From assembly GCA_946409145.1 (NCBI GenBank), contig CAMJVA010000016.1:1-13749 (forward strand): DNA of 13,749 nt. Direction: 5' to 3'. The notes under the pieces were generated by a model. It was not told the DNA's origin. It did not search any database and saw nothing but the letters and a program-made list of their open reading frames with translations. A program made the translations under genes and the position numbers. Within the stretch, counting starts at the first letter, position 1. The number at the start of each line of letters is the position of its first letter. Below are positions 1-7,569 of this stretch, one piece after another. Source of the stretch: an uncultured Enterococcus sp. GTDB taxonomy: Bacteria; Bacillota; Bacilli; Lactobacillales; Enterococcaceae.

Positions 1-268
1 CTTCCACGGTTTCTCTTGGTAATTTTCCTTTTTTCCGAGCTGGAGCAAAGCCGACACCTAATTCATAAGCTACTGGACAGCCTACAATAAATCCTCTAGC
101 TTCTGGTCCTACTACCATATCAATGTTTTTTTCTTTTGCATAGTCTACAATTTGTTTTGTTGCTTCTCTGTAAGCATCTCCATCTGCCATTAATGGAGAA
201 ATGTCGCGGAAAATAATTCCTTTTTCTGGATAGTCTGGGATACTGGCAATATAGTCTTTAAGATTCAT
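1..268 (-). CDS. apt: Adenine phosphoribosyltransferase, N-terminal part (3' end beyond window)
   Basis: Purine salvage enzyme that makes AMP and pyrophosphate from adenine and PRPP in the cytosol. Only the first 89 residues are present; the gene runs off the left edge. Residues 1-29 (LKDYI, PDYPEKGIIFRDISPLM) and 54-83 (GPEARGF, then FAPARKKGKLP) are the hallmark N-terminal blocks of Apt. The PRPP-binding loop, expected near residue 120, lies outside, so an intact catalytic centre cannot be confirmed. The ATG at 268-266 sits inside the 3' end of recJ, overlapping its stop by 11 bases. The strong Shine-Dalgarno AAGGAGGAG is embedded in recJ codons, which suggests cotranscription and possible translational coupling. 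recJ-apt adjacency is a known Firmicute arrangement, from memory. Confidence 0.95.
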   Translation of the reverse strand, partial: MNLKDYIASIPDYPEKGIIFRDISPLMADGDAYREATKQIVDYAKEKNIDMVVGPEARGFIVGCPVAYELGVGFAPARKKGKLPRETVE

Positions 269-2558
269 GGTGCTCCTCCTTATTCTCTAACCACTGGGCA
301 ATTTTTTCAGGCTCAGTGTAGAGTAAAAATTCTTCTGTTTTCATTTTCTTTTGATAATTTTTTACCATGGTACTGGAAAAAAGATCCTGATTTACGGGAT
401 TTTCTACCACATTTAACACACCATTTTCAATGGTGACAAAATTTAGCTGGGAGAAAACTTGGGTCATAAAAATAAATTTCTCATAGGAAAATTTTAAGTA
501 CTCAGCGGCTTCATGACTCTTATAGCGCACATCTAGATTTTTTTGTTGCCTAAAAAATTTAAAAAGTGTTCCAAATTCTTCTCTTTTTGGTAAACCATTT
601 AAATAGGCTTGCTCATAAGTGTAACACCATAAGAAAAGTCGCGTACTCTCACTTTTTAAAATAAGTTCTTTTAACTCACTTAAAGAAGTTGGACAATCTA
701 CAAGCACTAAATTATCTTCCTTAGAAAGTGGCTCAAGGTCTCTAGGTAACATAATCTTTTTATGGGTAAGTGATAAACGTTTTAAATCTTTTTCATCAAA
801 AACTAAATACCACGTCTTTTCTTCCTCAAGATCTGGCAGATGATTTTTTTGACTACGATAGTCAAAGACTTGCCAACCAGAAATAGCAAAGTCTAATAAA
901 GAAAGCTGTAAGGTTCTTTTTCCCCGCCATTCATTTTGACCTAAATCACACAAAAGGTCAACTAGATTATTAGTATTAAATTCTTTAAACTCTTGGCCAA
1001 ATTGAAAAGCAATCACTTGAAGCGTTTCATTTTCTTTTTCCAAAGAAAATTTTAAATGGGCTCCTTCAGAAAGAGTTTTTGGATCAGAAATTTTTTGCTG
1101 TTTCAACAAAACATGAGGTTTTTCATGGGCATTTCCAAAAGGAGCAAAAGCGTTCATTTGTTGATAAAACTCTAAGCTTAAATCTTCTTTCCTCAAAGAG
1201 AAAGTCACCTTAATTTTTTCTTTTTCTCCCATAACACCTGAGTTTAAAAAAGCTTGACTCATTTTCTCTTTAAAAAGAGGCAAATTTTCTACAGGTAAAG
1301 AAAAACCAGCGGCCATGTGATGTCCTCCAAAAGCCGTAAACAACTCTTGACATTGACTAATGGCCTCATAAAGATTGAACCCTTCTACACTTCTGGCAGA
1401 TCCTTTAGCTATCTTTGTTTCTTCATTAATCGTCAAAACAAACGAAGGAACATGTCTTTTTTGCAGTAAATTTCCCGCTACAATTCCTAATATTCCTTCA
1501 TGCCAATTTTCTTTAGCTACAAAAGAAATGGCATCTTCTTTTGAAACTTGCTCCATGGCTTCAAGAACGGTCTCTTTCACTAAATCTTTTCGTTGAAGAT
1601 TTGTTTTTTCCACAGTTTGTGCCATGAGTTTAACTTCTTCTTCATGAAAACTGCTGAGTAATTCTACGCCTAAAGAAGCATCAGACAATCGTCCTAAGGC
1701 ATTTAACCGCGGTGCGATTTGAAAGGCAATGTCCTCTTCATTAGCTTGGGATATATCTTTACTAGTTAATTGAAATAAAGCATGAAGTCCTTGGCGGTCT
1801 GTAAAATGCAATTGTTGCAATCCCAACTGGACTAAGGTGCGATTTTCCCCAGTTAAAGGGACTAGATCAGCAATGGTTCCAATGGCTACCAGTTCCAATA
1901 ATTCTTGAGGTACTTCTTCTAAAAGCGCACAAGCAACTTTAAAACTTACTCCCACACCAGCGAGATTAGGATAAGGATAATTTCCTAAAGGATGTCTTGG
2001 ATGAACAATACTATAAGCATCAGGTAAAACCTCGGGCATTTCATGGTGATCAGTAACAATCACGTCTACTCCACGACTTTTAGCATAGCTAATGGCTTCG
2101 TGACCAGAGACACCGTTATCCACAGTAATAATTAAATTAATGCCAAAATCAATGAATTCTTCGTAGACTCTTTTATTCGGACCATAACCATCTTTAAAAC
2201 GATTAGGTAAATAATATAAAACATTTCCCCCAACCATTTCAATGGCTTCTTTTAAAACAGTCGTAGACGTAATTCCGTCTGCATCATAGTCCCCATAAAT
2301 TAAAATCTGTTCATTTTCTAAAATTCCTTGGCGAATTCTTTGAACACTTTTATTTAAATCATACAAAAGACTAGGGTCATGTAAGTCTTCAATTTGGGGA
2401 GAAAAAAAGCGGCGAAAATCTTCCTCGCTTTTTAAACCTAATGAATAAGCATATTGAGAAAATTTTTCTCCTAAACCATATTTTTTTAATAATAAATCAT
2501 AATTTTCAGGTAATGTTTTTTCTGGTAACATTTCCCAATGATAATGGGCTGACTTCAA
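258..2558 (-). CDS. recJ: Single-stranded-DNA-specific exonuclease RecJ
   Basis: 5'-3' exonuclease on single-stranded DNA, acting in recombinational repair, mismatch repair and rescue of stalled forks. The 766 residues match the long Firmicute form. The DHH phosphoesterase domain shows DYDADG (90-95), VDNG (146-149) and the name-giving DHH (170-172). The conserved APRLNALGR block is at 282-290. The DHHA1 domain carries GGHHMAAGFS (411-420). An OB-like nucleic-acid-binding region (about 455-560) and a Firmicute-type C-terminal domain (about 560-766) follow. The metal-binding aspartates and histidines look intact. The start is TTG: it has GGAGGTGA just upstream, and the HYHWE segment right after it resembles the N-terminus of streptococcal RecJ as I recall it. 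The gene has its own promoter and is insulated from lapA by a terminator. apt overlaps its end. Confidence 0.95.
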   Translation of the reverse strand: MKSAHYHWEMLPEKTLPENYDLLLKKYGLGEKFSQYAYSLGLKSEEDFRRFFSPQIEDLHDPSLLYDLNKSVQRIRQGILENEQILIYGDYDADGITSTTVLKEAIEMVGGNVLYYLPNRFKDGYGPNKRVYEEFIDFGINLIITVDNGVSGHEAISYAKSRGVDVIVTDHHEMPEVLPDAYSIVHPRHPLGNYPYPNLAGVGVSFKVACALLEEVPQELLELVAIGTIADLVPLTGENRTLVQLGLQQLHFTDRQGLHALFQLTSKDISQANEEDIAFQIAPRLNALGRLSDASLGVELLSSFHEEEVKLMAQTVEKTNLQRKDLVKETVLEAMEQVSKEDAISFVAKENWHEGILGIVAGNLLQKRHVPSFVLTINEETKIAKGSARSVEGFNLYEAISQCQELFTAFGGHHMAAGFSLPVENLPLFKEKMSQAFLNSGVMGEKEKIKVTFSLRKEDLSLEFYQQMNAFAPFGNAHEKPHVLLKQQKISDPKTLSEGAHLKFSLEKENETLQVIAFQFGQEFKEFNTNNLVDLLCDLGQNEWRGKRTLQLSLLDFAISGWQVFDYRSQKNHLPDLEEEKTWYLVFDEKDLKRLSLTHKKIMLPRDLEPLSKEDNLVLVDCPTSLSELKELILKSESTRLFLWCYTYEQAYLNGLPKREEFGTLFKFFRQQKNLDVRYKSHEAAEYLKFSYEKFIFMTQVFSQLNFVTIENGVLNVVENPVNQDLFSSTMVKNYQKKMKTEEFLLYTEPEKIAQWLENKEEHHES

Positions 2559-2579
2559 GAGCTCACCTCCAACTTGCTA

Positions 2580-2588
2580 ATTATAGCA
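2580..2588 (-). promoter_or_regulatory. Extended -10 promoter of recJ(-apt)
   Basis: On the minus strand this reads TGCTATAAT, a perfect -10 hexamer with the TGn extension. No good -35 hexamer is found 16-18 bases upstream, which is usual for extended -10 promoters. The predicted transcript start near 2573 gives a leader of about 15 bases that holds just the GGAGGTGA ribosome binding site before the TTG start. The lapA terminator lies upstream, so recJ and apt probably depend on this promoter. Confidence 0.65.
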
Positions 2589-2674
2589 AAATCTCTTGTC
2601 TTCTGGCTACTAAAAAATAAGTTTATTAAGAAATACTTCATGAAAAAAAGTAAAATTTTCTTCCTTATTTAAAC

Positions 2675-2709
2675 AAAAAAAAGAGCGAAGACGAAAATGT
2701 CTTACGCTC
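2675..2709 (-). terminator. Rho-independent terminator after lapA
   Basis: In the minus-strand RNA, GAGCG-U-AAGAC pairs with GUCUU-CGCUC (10 base pairs with one bulged U, loop AUUUUC), followed directly by eight U residues. It begins 9 bases past the lapA stop codon, so it ends the transcript carrying rnz, the dehydrogenase gene and lapA. Confidence 0.9.
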
Positions 2710-2717
2710 ATTGAGCT

Positions 2718-3143
2718 TTAGCCAAAATAATCAATACCTTCTTTAGGTAAAGGATCTGGTAAAGGATCGCTTTTAAGATTTTTATTTTTTTCTTCGGTGA
2801 GTTGTGTTTCGTAGTCAGCTTTTAAACTGGCCATTTTATTCTCATAATCTAAACGAGTATTTTCCACTGCTTTTTTCACTTCTAAAGTGAGATTTGCTTC
2901 ATTGGTAGACTGTTGCATTTCTAGTTTTTTGACTTGTCGTTTTAAACGGATGAAATTTCCCCAACTGGTTAACATCACCACTAGGGCTCCTAATAACACG
3001 CAAAGTAAAATAACTAAAATTAATGGCGCAGAAAAACTAGTGAAAAAAACATTAATTTTAACTGAAGCCATATTTCCTGCTGCAAAAACAACAATTAAAA
3101 TGACTAAAATTAAACCAACTACTACCTGCCACTGTCGCTTCAA
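2718..3143 (-). CDS. LapA-domain (DUF1049) small membrane protein
   Basis: A 141-residue protein with two membrane helices (about 6-22 and 40-58) joined by a short loop with the N-M-A-S-V-K-I-N-V-F-F pattern typical of LapA/DUF1049 proteins. It continues as a charged, probable coiled coil (64-122) and a short proline-rich tail holding a tandem DPLPDPLP. In Gram-negatives the family is named for lipopolysaccharide assembly; that role cannot apply to a Gram-positive, and its function here is unknown. The start is TTG at 3143-3141, behind an excellent AAGGAGGAG; the next ATG (residue 25) would remove the first membrane helix. The gap to the dehydrogenase stop is 12 bases, so the two are probably cotranscribed, and a terminator follows. 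Confidence 0.85.
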   Translation of the reverse strand: MKRQWQVVVGLILVILIVVFAAGNMASVKINVFFTSFSAPLILVILLCVLLGALVVMLTSWGNFIRLKRQVKKLEMQQSTNEANLTLEVKKAVENTRLDYENKMASLKADYETQLTEEKNKNLKSDPLPDPLPKEGIDYFG

Positions 3144-3155
3144 AAAAACTCCTCC

Positions 3156-3944
3156 TTATTTCTGATTAAAAATTCCTCCTGCTAAAAAATCTCCCACATG
3201 AGGAAATAGTGTATACAATCTTGAAGCACCTTCCATAAACCATGGAGCATTCATTTCTCTTTTTTTAGTTCCAAAACAATTAACAATTTTTGTAGCTAAC
3301 GCTTCAGGTTCTAAAACAAGCCAGTCTACTTTGGCTAAATAGCTTCCTGAAGGATCTGCTTTTGCGAAAAAGTCCGTTCTAATAGGTCCTGGATTAACAG
3401 TCATTACTGCCACGTTAAACGGTTTTAATTCTAAGCGCAAGGCATTAGAAAAACCAATCACAGCAAACTTAGTAGCTGAGTAAATACTGGATTTTGATGT
3501 CGCCATTTTTCCTGCTTGGGATGCAAAATTAATGATTTGGCCAGATTTTCTTTCAACCATATCTCCTGCAATACTTTGAGTTAAATACATTAGACCTAAA
3601 ACATTCACTTGAAACATTTTTTCAATAAGAGAATAATCTGTTGCTAAAAAATCAGCAAAGTAACCAAAGCCCGCTGCATTGACTAAAATATCAATTGGAC
3701 CAATAGCTTTTACCTGAGTTAATAATGCTTCAACACTTTCAGGATTAGAAATATCTAAAGGAAAAGCATAACAAGGTGTCTTTGCTAAAAGAGAACACTC
3801 ATTCACTACTTTATTTAAAAGAGGCAATCGTCTAGCACAAAGAATAACTGTCCCACCTCTTTTTGCCGCTTCAAGAGCGATTTTTTCTCCCATTCCAGAA
3901 GATGCTCCAGTAATTAAAATGGTTTTTCCTCTTAAATCTTTCAT
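3156..3944 (-). CDS. Short-chain dehydrogenase/reductase (classical SDR, YqjQ-like)
   Basis: NAD(P)-dependent oxidoreductase of the classical SDR family, 262 residues, with a Rossmann fold. The cofactor-binding TGASSGMG is at 12-19 and the structural NAAG at 89-92. The catalytic set is Asn114, Ser142, Tyr155 and Lys159. The NPGPIRTDF segment (184-192) covers the family's substrate-side loop. The basic pair R38-R39 after the second beta strand suggests a preference for NADPH. The substrate is unknown. The ATG at 3944 has AAAGGAG upstream, inside the end of rnz, and only four bases separate the rnz stop from this start, so the two are cotranscribed. An SDR directly after rnz is a known arrangement in enterococci, from memory, but the functional link is not established. 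Confidence 0.9.
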   Translation of the reverse strand: MKDLRGKTILITGASSGMGEKIALEAAKRGGTVILCARRLPLLNKVVNECSLLAKTPCYAFPLDISNPESVEALLTQVKAIGPIDILVNAAGFGYFADFLATDYSLIEKMFQVNVLGLMYLTQSIAGDMVERKSGQIINFASQAGKMATSKSSIYSATKFAVIGFSNALRLELKPFNVAVMTVNPGPIRTDFFAKADPSGSYLAKVDWLVLEPEALATKIVNCFGTKKREMNAPWFMEGASRLYTLFPHVGDFLAGGIFNQK

Positions 3945-3948
3945 GGAA

Positions 3949-4884
3949 TTAGCTCCTTTCTTTTAAGGGAATTTCAAAAGTATCAAAATCTTTCACTACT
4001 TTAGTATTTGGGAAAATTTCTTTTGCATCCTCTTCTAGTTTTTTAATATCTTTGCTTAAAAAACGAGCAGAAATATGAGTTAAAAGTAATTTTTTGACAT
4101 GAGCCCCTTTAGCAATTTCAGCAGCTTGCATATTGGTAGTATGATAATAATTTCTCGCCATTTTTTCTTGCCCTTTTCCAAAGGTACTCTCATGAACCAT
4201 AACATCGGCGTTTTCAGCTAGCTTCTCAGACACTTTCGTCACTCTAGTGTCCCCAAAAATAGTGACCACTCTTCCTGGACGTTTCTTGCCAATATACTCA
4301 CTACTTTTCAGCACAGTGCCATTAGGTAATAAGACATCTTGTCCATTTTTTAATTGCCCATATAAAGGACCTGGGGGAATACTTTCTTTTTGTAACTTTT
4401 CCACTAAAAGTTCTCCAGGAAGATCAGCTTCTTCTACTCGATAGCCAAAACTTTTAATCCCATGATCTAGTTCCTCTGCATAAACAGTAAAGTTTTTATC
4501 AGCAAAAACAATGCCAGCTTCGGTGATTTCTTCATAGAAAATAGGATAAGACAAATGGGTCGTGGAAACTTTTAAAGCACTTTGAACAAATTCTTTCACA
4601 CCTTTTGGTCCAATAATCGTTAAAGGCAAATCTCCTCCTTGAAAAGATCTAGAGGATAGTAAACCTGGAAGTCCGAAAATATGATCCCCATGTAAGTGAG
4701 TAATAAAAATTTTTTCAATTTTTCTAGGGCGAATAGTGGTATGCAAAATCTGCATTTGTGTCCCTTCACCACAATCAAATAACCAAATAGCATTTCTTTC
4801 TTCTAAAAGTTTTAAAGCAATACTTGTAACATTTCTTTGTTTTGCTGGAACACCCGCTCCAGTTCCTAAAAATTCTAATTCCAT
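3949..4884 (-). CDS. rnz: Ribonuclease Z (tRNA 3'-endonuclease)
   Basis: Zinc-dependent endonuclease of the metallo-beta-lactamase fold that removes the 3' trailer of tRNA precursors, mainly those lacking encoded CCA. The 311 residues match the short bacterial form (RNase Z-S). Motif II HLHGDH is at 63-68, with further metal ligands predicted at His141, Asp212 (in FGDTR) and His270 (in LTHISAR). The region about 155-200, rich in Gly and Pro and containing GPLYGQLKNG, corresponds to the flexible arm that holds the tRNA elbow in the Bacillus enzyme. The ATG at 4884 opens the conserved MELEFLGTGAGVP; its ribosome binding site is weak (AAAGAAAG, distant). It lies 45 bases after the kinase gene, without a terminator between them. 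Confidence 0.95.
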   Translation of the reverse strand: MELEFLGTGAGVPAKQRNVTSIALKLLEERNAIWLFDCGEGTQMQILHTTIRPRKIEKIFITHLHGDHIFGLPGLLSSRSFQGGDLPLTIIGPKGVKEFVQSALKVSTTHLSYPIFYEEITEAGIVFADKNFTVYAEELDHGIKSFGYRVEEADLPGELLVEKLQKESIPPGPLYGQLKNGQDVLLPNGTVLKSSEYIGKKRPGRVVTIFGDTRVTKVSEKLAENADVMVHESTFGKGQEKMARNYYHTTNMQAAEIAKGAHVKKLLLTHISARFLSKDIKKLEEDAKEIFPNTKVVKDFDTFEIPLKERS

Positions 4885-4929
4885 AATCGTCTACTTTCTT
4901 TATATGTTTCTTTTACAATAGCATAAAAT

Positions 4930-6240
4930 TTAGTTTTTGCGTGGAATATACCACGAAAAAATTGCCCCTTTAGGAGAATTTTTTTCGGCTTTTATTTTTC
5001 CCTGGTGACTATCAATAATTGTTTTAGCAATGGATAATCCTAAACCCGTTCCTTTAGTGGTTCTCGCTTTATCTCCTCGGTAAAAGCGTTCAAAAAGATC
5101 AGTTGTTTGTTCTTCTTTTAAACCAATACCATTATCTTTAATGGAAAGTTGCCAATATTTATCTTGTGCTTTTGAAATAATTTCAATCTTTCCATTTTCT
5201 TTCGTATATTTTAAAGCATTATCTAATAAAATAATGAGTACTTGTTGCATTTGGTTTTGATCAAATAACACAGGTTCAAAAATTTCGTTTAAAACGGTTA
5301 AAGTCTTTCCCTGAGAATGTGCCAATTCTTCATAAGGTTCAATAATTTTTGCTAAAAATTCTTCTGGTTTGTGCCAATTTTTTTCACTTTTCAACTCATT
5401 CGCATCATAACGAGCTAATAGCAAAAGATCATTGGACATTTTAGTTAACCGGCGAATTTCCCCTAAAGAATTAGCAATAGGTTCTGAAGCTTCAAGAATG
5501 GTTTCATTGGGTTTTAAAAATAAACCTTCTAATTGACTTTGCATTACGGCTAAAGGAGTTCTTAACTCATGGGAAACATTTCCCACAAACTCTTGTTGTT
5601 TTTTCCAACTAGTAACAATCGGTTTTAAGGCGCGATTGGTTAAATATCTGCTTAAAATAACAGCAAGCAAAAAAGCTAACAGCATACTGATTAATAAAAT
5701 TAATTTAAAATGCGCCATACTTTCTTCTAATTGATCCGTGGAAACTAAAACTTGTAAATACGCTAAATCTTCATTAGCTGTTGAAGTTTTAGCTGTGGCA
5801 ATTCCGTGAAAGTGATGGACAGTTCCTTTTTCATCTGTTGTAGTAAAGGAGGTAATGTCTCCTAGGTTATCACTAGAAAATTTTAAATTAGCTAAAGTTT
5901 CATAGCGTAAACCTAAAGCTTTTTCGTTTAAGATGTACCCATTTTTATCTCTTAAAAGAACTATTTGTTGAAAATCTTTTGGTTCTTCTCCTTCTGGTTC
6001 TTTTTGATTTTCCATTAAGGGAAAATCTTGAAAAGTGTCCTCTTTCATAAAATTTAATTCTCTATTTAAAGTAGCTGGATTTTCCACTGTCTCTTTTAAA
6101 CGATCGTCTGTTGCGGCGTACATATTTAAATTTATTCCTTGAAATACCACAATACCTAATACGGTGAATAAAAAAGCAAAGGACAATAAAAAGCCCAAAA
6201 AAAGGCGTTTCTTTTGCTTATTAATGAGTTCTTGTTCCAT
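4930..6240 (-). CDS. Sensor histidine kinase, CiaH-like
   Basis: Membrane sensor kinase of a two-component system, 436 residues. A membrane helix (about 13-35) and a second one (about 178-198) enclose an extracytoplasmic sensor region of about 140 residues with no domain I recognise. The HisKA phosphoacceptor is His224 in VSHELRTPLAV. The ATPase domain shows the N box (Asn341, LLDNALKYT), the G1 box DNGIG (369-373), the F box (FERFYRGD, 383-390) and the G2 box GTGLGLS (397-403). The stretch from the phosphohistidine through LFLKPNETI resembles the pneumococcal CiaH kinase as I remember it. The ATG follows the regulator's stop codon with no gap, with AAGGAGTGG inside the regulator's end, so the pair is translationally linked. 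The signal sensed is unknown. Confidence 0.9.
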   Translation of the reverse strand: MEQELINKQKKRLFLGFLLSFAFLFTVLGIVVFQGINLNMYAATDDRLKETVENPATLNRELNFMKEDTFQDFPLMENQKEPEGEEPKDFQQIVLLRDKNGYILNEKALGLRYETLANLKFSSDNLGDITSFTTTDEKGTVHHFHGIATAKTSTANEDLAYLQVLVSTDQLEESMAHFKLILLISMLLAFLLAVILSRYLTNRALKPIVTSWKKQQEFVGNVSHELRTPLAVMQSQLEGLFLKPNETILEASEPIANSLGEIRRLTKMSNDLLLLARYDANELKSEKNWHKPEEFLAKIIEPYEELAHSQGKTLTVLNEIFEPVLFDQNQMQQVLIILLDNALKYTKENGKIEIISKAQDKYWQLSIKDNGIGLKEEQTTDLFERFYRGDKARTTKGTGLGLSIAKTIIDSHQGKIKAEKNSPKGAIFSWYIPRKN

Positions 6241-6918
6241 TTAATCCACTCCTTGAAATTGATAACCTACATTACGCAAAGTTTTTATTTCTCCTTTAAA
6301 TCCTCCTTGACGTAATTTTTTTCGTAGATTACTCATATACACTTCCACTACTGATAGAGCTGTTTCTGAGCGGAAGCCCCAAATTTGATCAAAAATTTGA
6401 TCTTTGGTTAAAATTTGCCCGGGATTTTTCATTAAATAAGCTAACAGGTCGAATTCTTTACCATTTAAGGAAATCTCTTCTGCAAAATAATGAACCTCAT
6501 GAGTAGATAAATTTAATTTTAGTCCACCAATTTGAATGACTTTTTCTTCTTTCAATCCTTTGGTTCGTTTTAAAATTGCTTTAATTCTTAAAACTAATTC
6601 CTCCCGAAAAAAAGGTTTGGTTAAATAATCATCGGCACCTGTTTGATACCCAACTATTTTGTCTTGGAGTTGATCTTTGGCTGTTAATAATAATACGGGA
6701 GTCATGACCTCTTTTTTTCTGAGTTGCGCCAAAATTCCTAAACCATCTATGCCAGGAAGCATAATATCTAGTAAAATAACGTCATAGTTATCACTCAAAG
6801 CTTCATTTAACCCCTCAAGACCATTGTTACAAATAGTCACTGTTCCAATTTCTTTTAAAAATTCTCCAGTGGCTTTGGCTAATTGTTCATCATCTTCAAT
6901 GACTAATATATGAAACAT
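6241..6918 (-). CDS. OmpR-family response regulator, CiaR-like
   Basis: DNA-binding response regulator partner of the kinase that follows, 225 residues from the chosen start. The receiver domain has an acidic pocket (EDD near residue 9), phosphoacceptor Asp51 in LLDIMLPG, Thr79 in LLTAK and Lys101 in TKPF. The OmpR-type winged helix occupies about 125-225. Its GKEFDLL, the QIFDQIWGF segment and the SVVEVYMSNLRKKL segment closely resemble pneumococcal CiaR from memory. A TTG three bases upstream could also open the frame, but the ATG at 6918 has better spacing (seven bases) from AAGGAG. No convincing promoter lies just upstream, and a hairpin separates it from the preceding gene. Confidence 0.9.
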   Translation of the reverse strand: MFHILVIEDDEQLAKATGEFLKEIGTVTICNNGLEGLNEALSDNYDVILLDIMLPGIDGLGILAQLRKKEVMTPVLLLTAKDQLQDKIVGYQTGADDYLTKPFFREELVLRIKAILKRTKGLKEEKVIQIGGLKLNLSTHEVHYFAEEISLNGKEFDLLAYLMKNPGQILTKDQIFDQIWGFRSETALSVVEVYMSNLRKKLRQGGFKGEIKTLRNVGYQFQGVD

Positions 6919-6947
6919 CAATATTCTCCTTTTATTTAAGATTAAGA

Positions 6948-6973
6948 AAGCGGGACATTAACATGCCCCGCTT
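6948..6973 (-). terminator. Hairpin, probable weak terminator of the DUF1269 gene
   Basis: In the minus-strand RNA, AAGCGGGGCA pairs with UGUCCCGCUU over ten base pairs (one G-U wobble) around a six-base loop. The same position is an A-C mismatch in a plus-strand RNA, which favours the minus orientation. The run after the stem is only UCUUAAUC, so termination may be partial. It lies just 12 bases after the DUF1269 gene and 30 bases before the response regulator start. Confidence 0.65.
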
Positions 6974-6984
6974 TTCGTTCCTGT

Positions 6985-7491
6985 TTATTCTTTTTCTTGT
7001 TTCTTTTGGGCTTTTTTCAATTCGGCTTCTACTTCATCATAGGATAAACGCGTAATTTGTCCACTTAAATTTTGAATGACTAGTTCATTTAAAATACGAT
7101 TATCTTCCTCTTCAGCAATTAAAACAAGACCTGTTTGTCCTTTAGGAATTTGATCATTTAAATGATCAAAAATAGTTTTGGCATTGGTGACTTCTTTTAC
7201 ATCTTGCACACTACCAATAATGGATCCTGTGAGCCAACCTAAAAGCATCCCTGGTAAACCACCTAAAACACCAATTAAAAGACCAATCATGGAACCTTTT
7301 GCACTTTTGTTTTGACCAGTAAAATCAATAAAGTCTTCAATGACAAAAGGATTTTCTTCACTATCTATATGAGATAAGACAGCCATTTGCTCTCCTTTTA
7401 AGTTTCCAGTGAGGGCTACTTTTTTAATATTAGAAAATGCTTGATAATTTTTTGCCTCTTCATCAAAATGAATTAGAATAACTCGTTTCAT
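6985..7491 (-). CDS. DUF1269-family protein with central glycine zipper
   Basis: A 168-residue protein of unknown function resembling the DUF1269 family, whose members often appear among membrane-associated stress proteins. The N-terminal half (1-60) and the C-terminal part (100-168) are soluble and mixed alpha/beta. Between them, residues 66-93 are hydrophobic, with glycines every four residues (66, 70, 74, 78, then 81, 85, 89, 93) broken by Pro80, a glycine-zipper hairpin expected to enter or associate with the membrane. There is no signal peptide. The C-terminus is strongly charged and Lys/Glu-rich. The ATG at 7491 has AAAGGAG nine bases upstream. It has its own promoter, and a weak hairpin follows before the two-component genes. 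Confidence 0.75.
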   Translation of the reverse strand: MKRVILIHFDEEAKNYQAFSNIKKVALTGNLKGEQMAVLSHIDSEENPFVIEDFIDFTGQNKSAKGSMIGLLIGVLGGLPGMLLGWLTGSIIGSVQDVKEVTNAKTIFDHLNDQIPKGQTGLVLIAEEEDNRILNELVIQNLSGQITRLSYDEVEAELKKAQKKQEKE

Positions 7492-7524
7492 TTCACATCG
7501 CTCCTTTAATTTTTCTTTAGGTCT

Positions 7525-7553
7525 ATTGTAGCAATTAAAGAAACATTCAGCAA
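7525..7553 (-). promoter_or_regulatory. Promoter of the DUF1269 gene
   Basis: Minus strand: TTGCTG, a 17-base spacer ending in TGC, then TACAAT, that is a -35 matching at its TTG core and an extended -10 matching the consensus in five of six positions. The predicted start near 7518 leaves a leader of about 27 bases before the ATG at 7491. Confidence 0.6.
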
Positions 7554-7569
7554 AATAAAACTATTTCAA

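Noticed and set aside
4885..4929. Separate rnz promoter (TTTATG-N17-TATAAA)
   Set aside because: The -10 is good but the -35 matches only three of six positions, and it lies in a short AT-rich gap; read-through from the kinase gene explains expression equally well.
4934..4960. Inverted repeat GTGG-aatata-CCAC flanked by T and A runs at the end of the kinase gene
   Set aside because: The stem is short with a bulge, lies inside the coding sequence, and has no U-run after it on the minus strand, so it is not a convincing terminator.
6935..6946. TTTAAGATTAAG near the regulator start as a CiaR autoregulatory site
   Set aside because: The half-sites are adjacent instead of separated by five bases, and lie downstream of any possible promoter.
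7505..7521. TTTAAT-N5-TTTAGG on the plus strand, a weaker CiaR-like repeat
   Set aside because: It has two mismatches, lies downstream of the DUF1269 -10 and partly over the ribosome binding site, and is expected by chance in AT-rich DNA.
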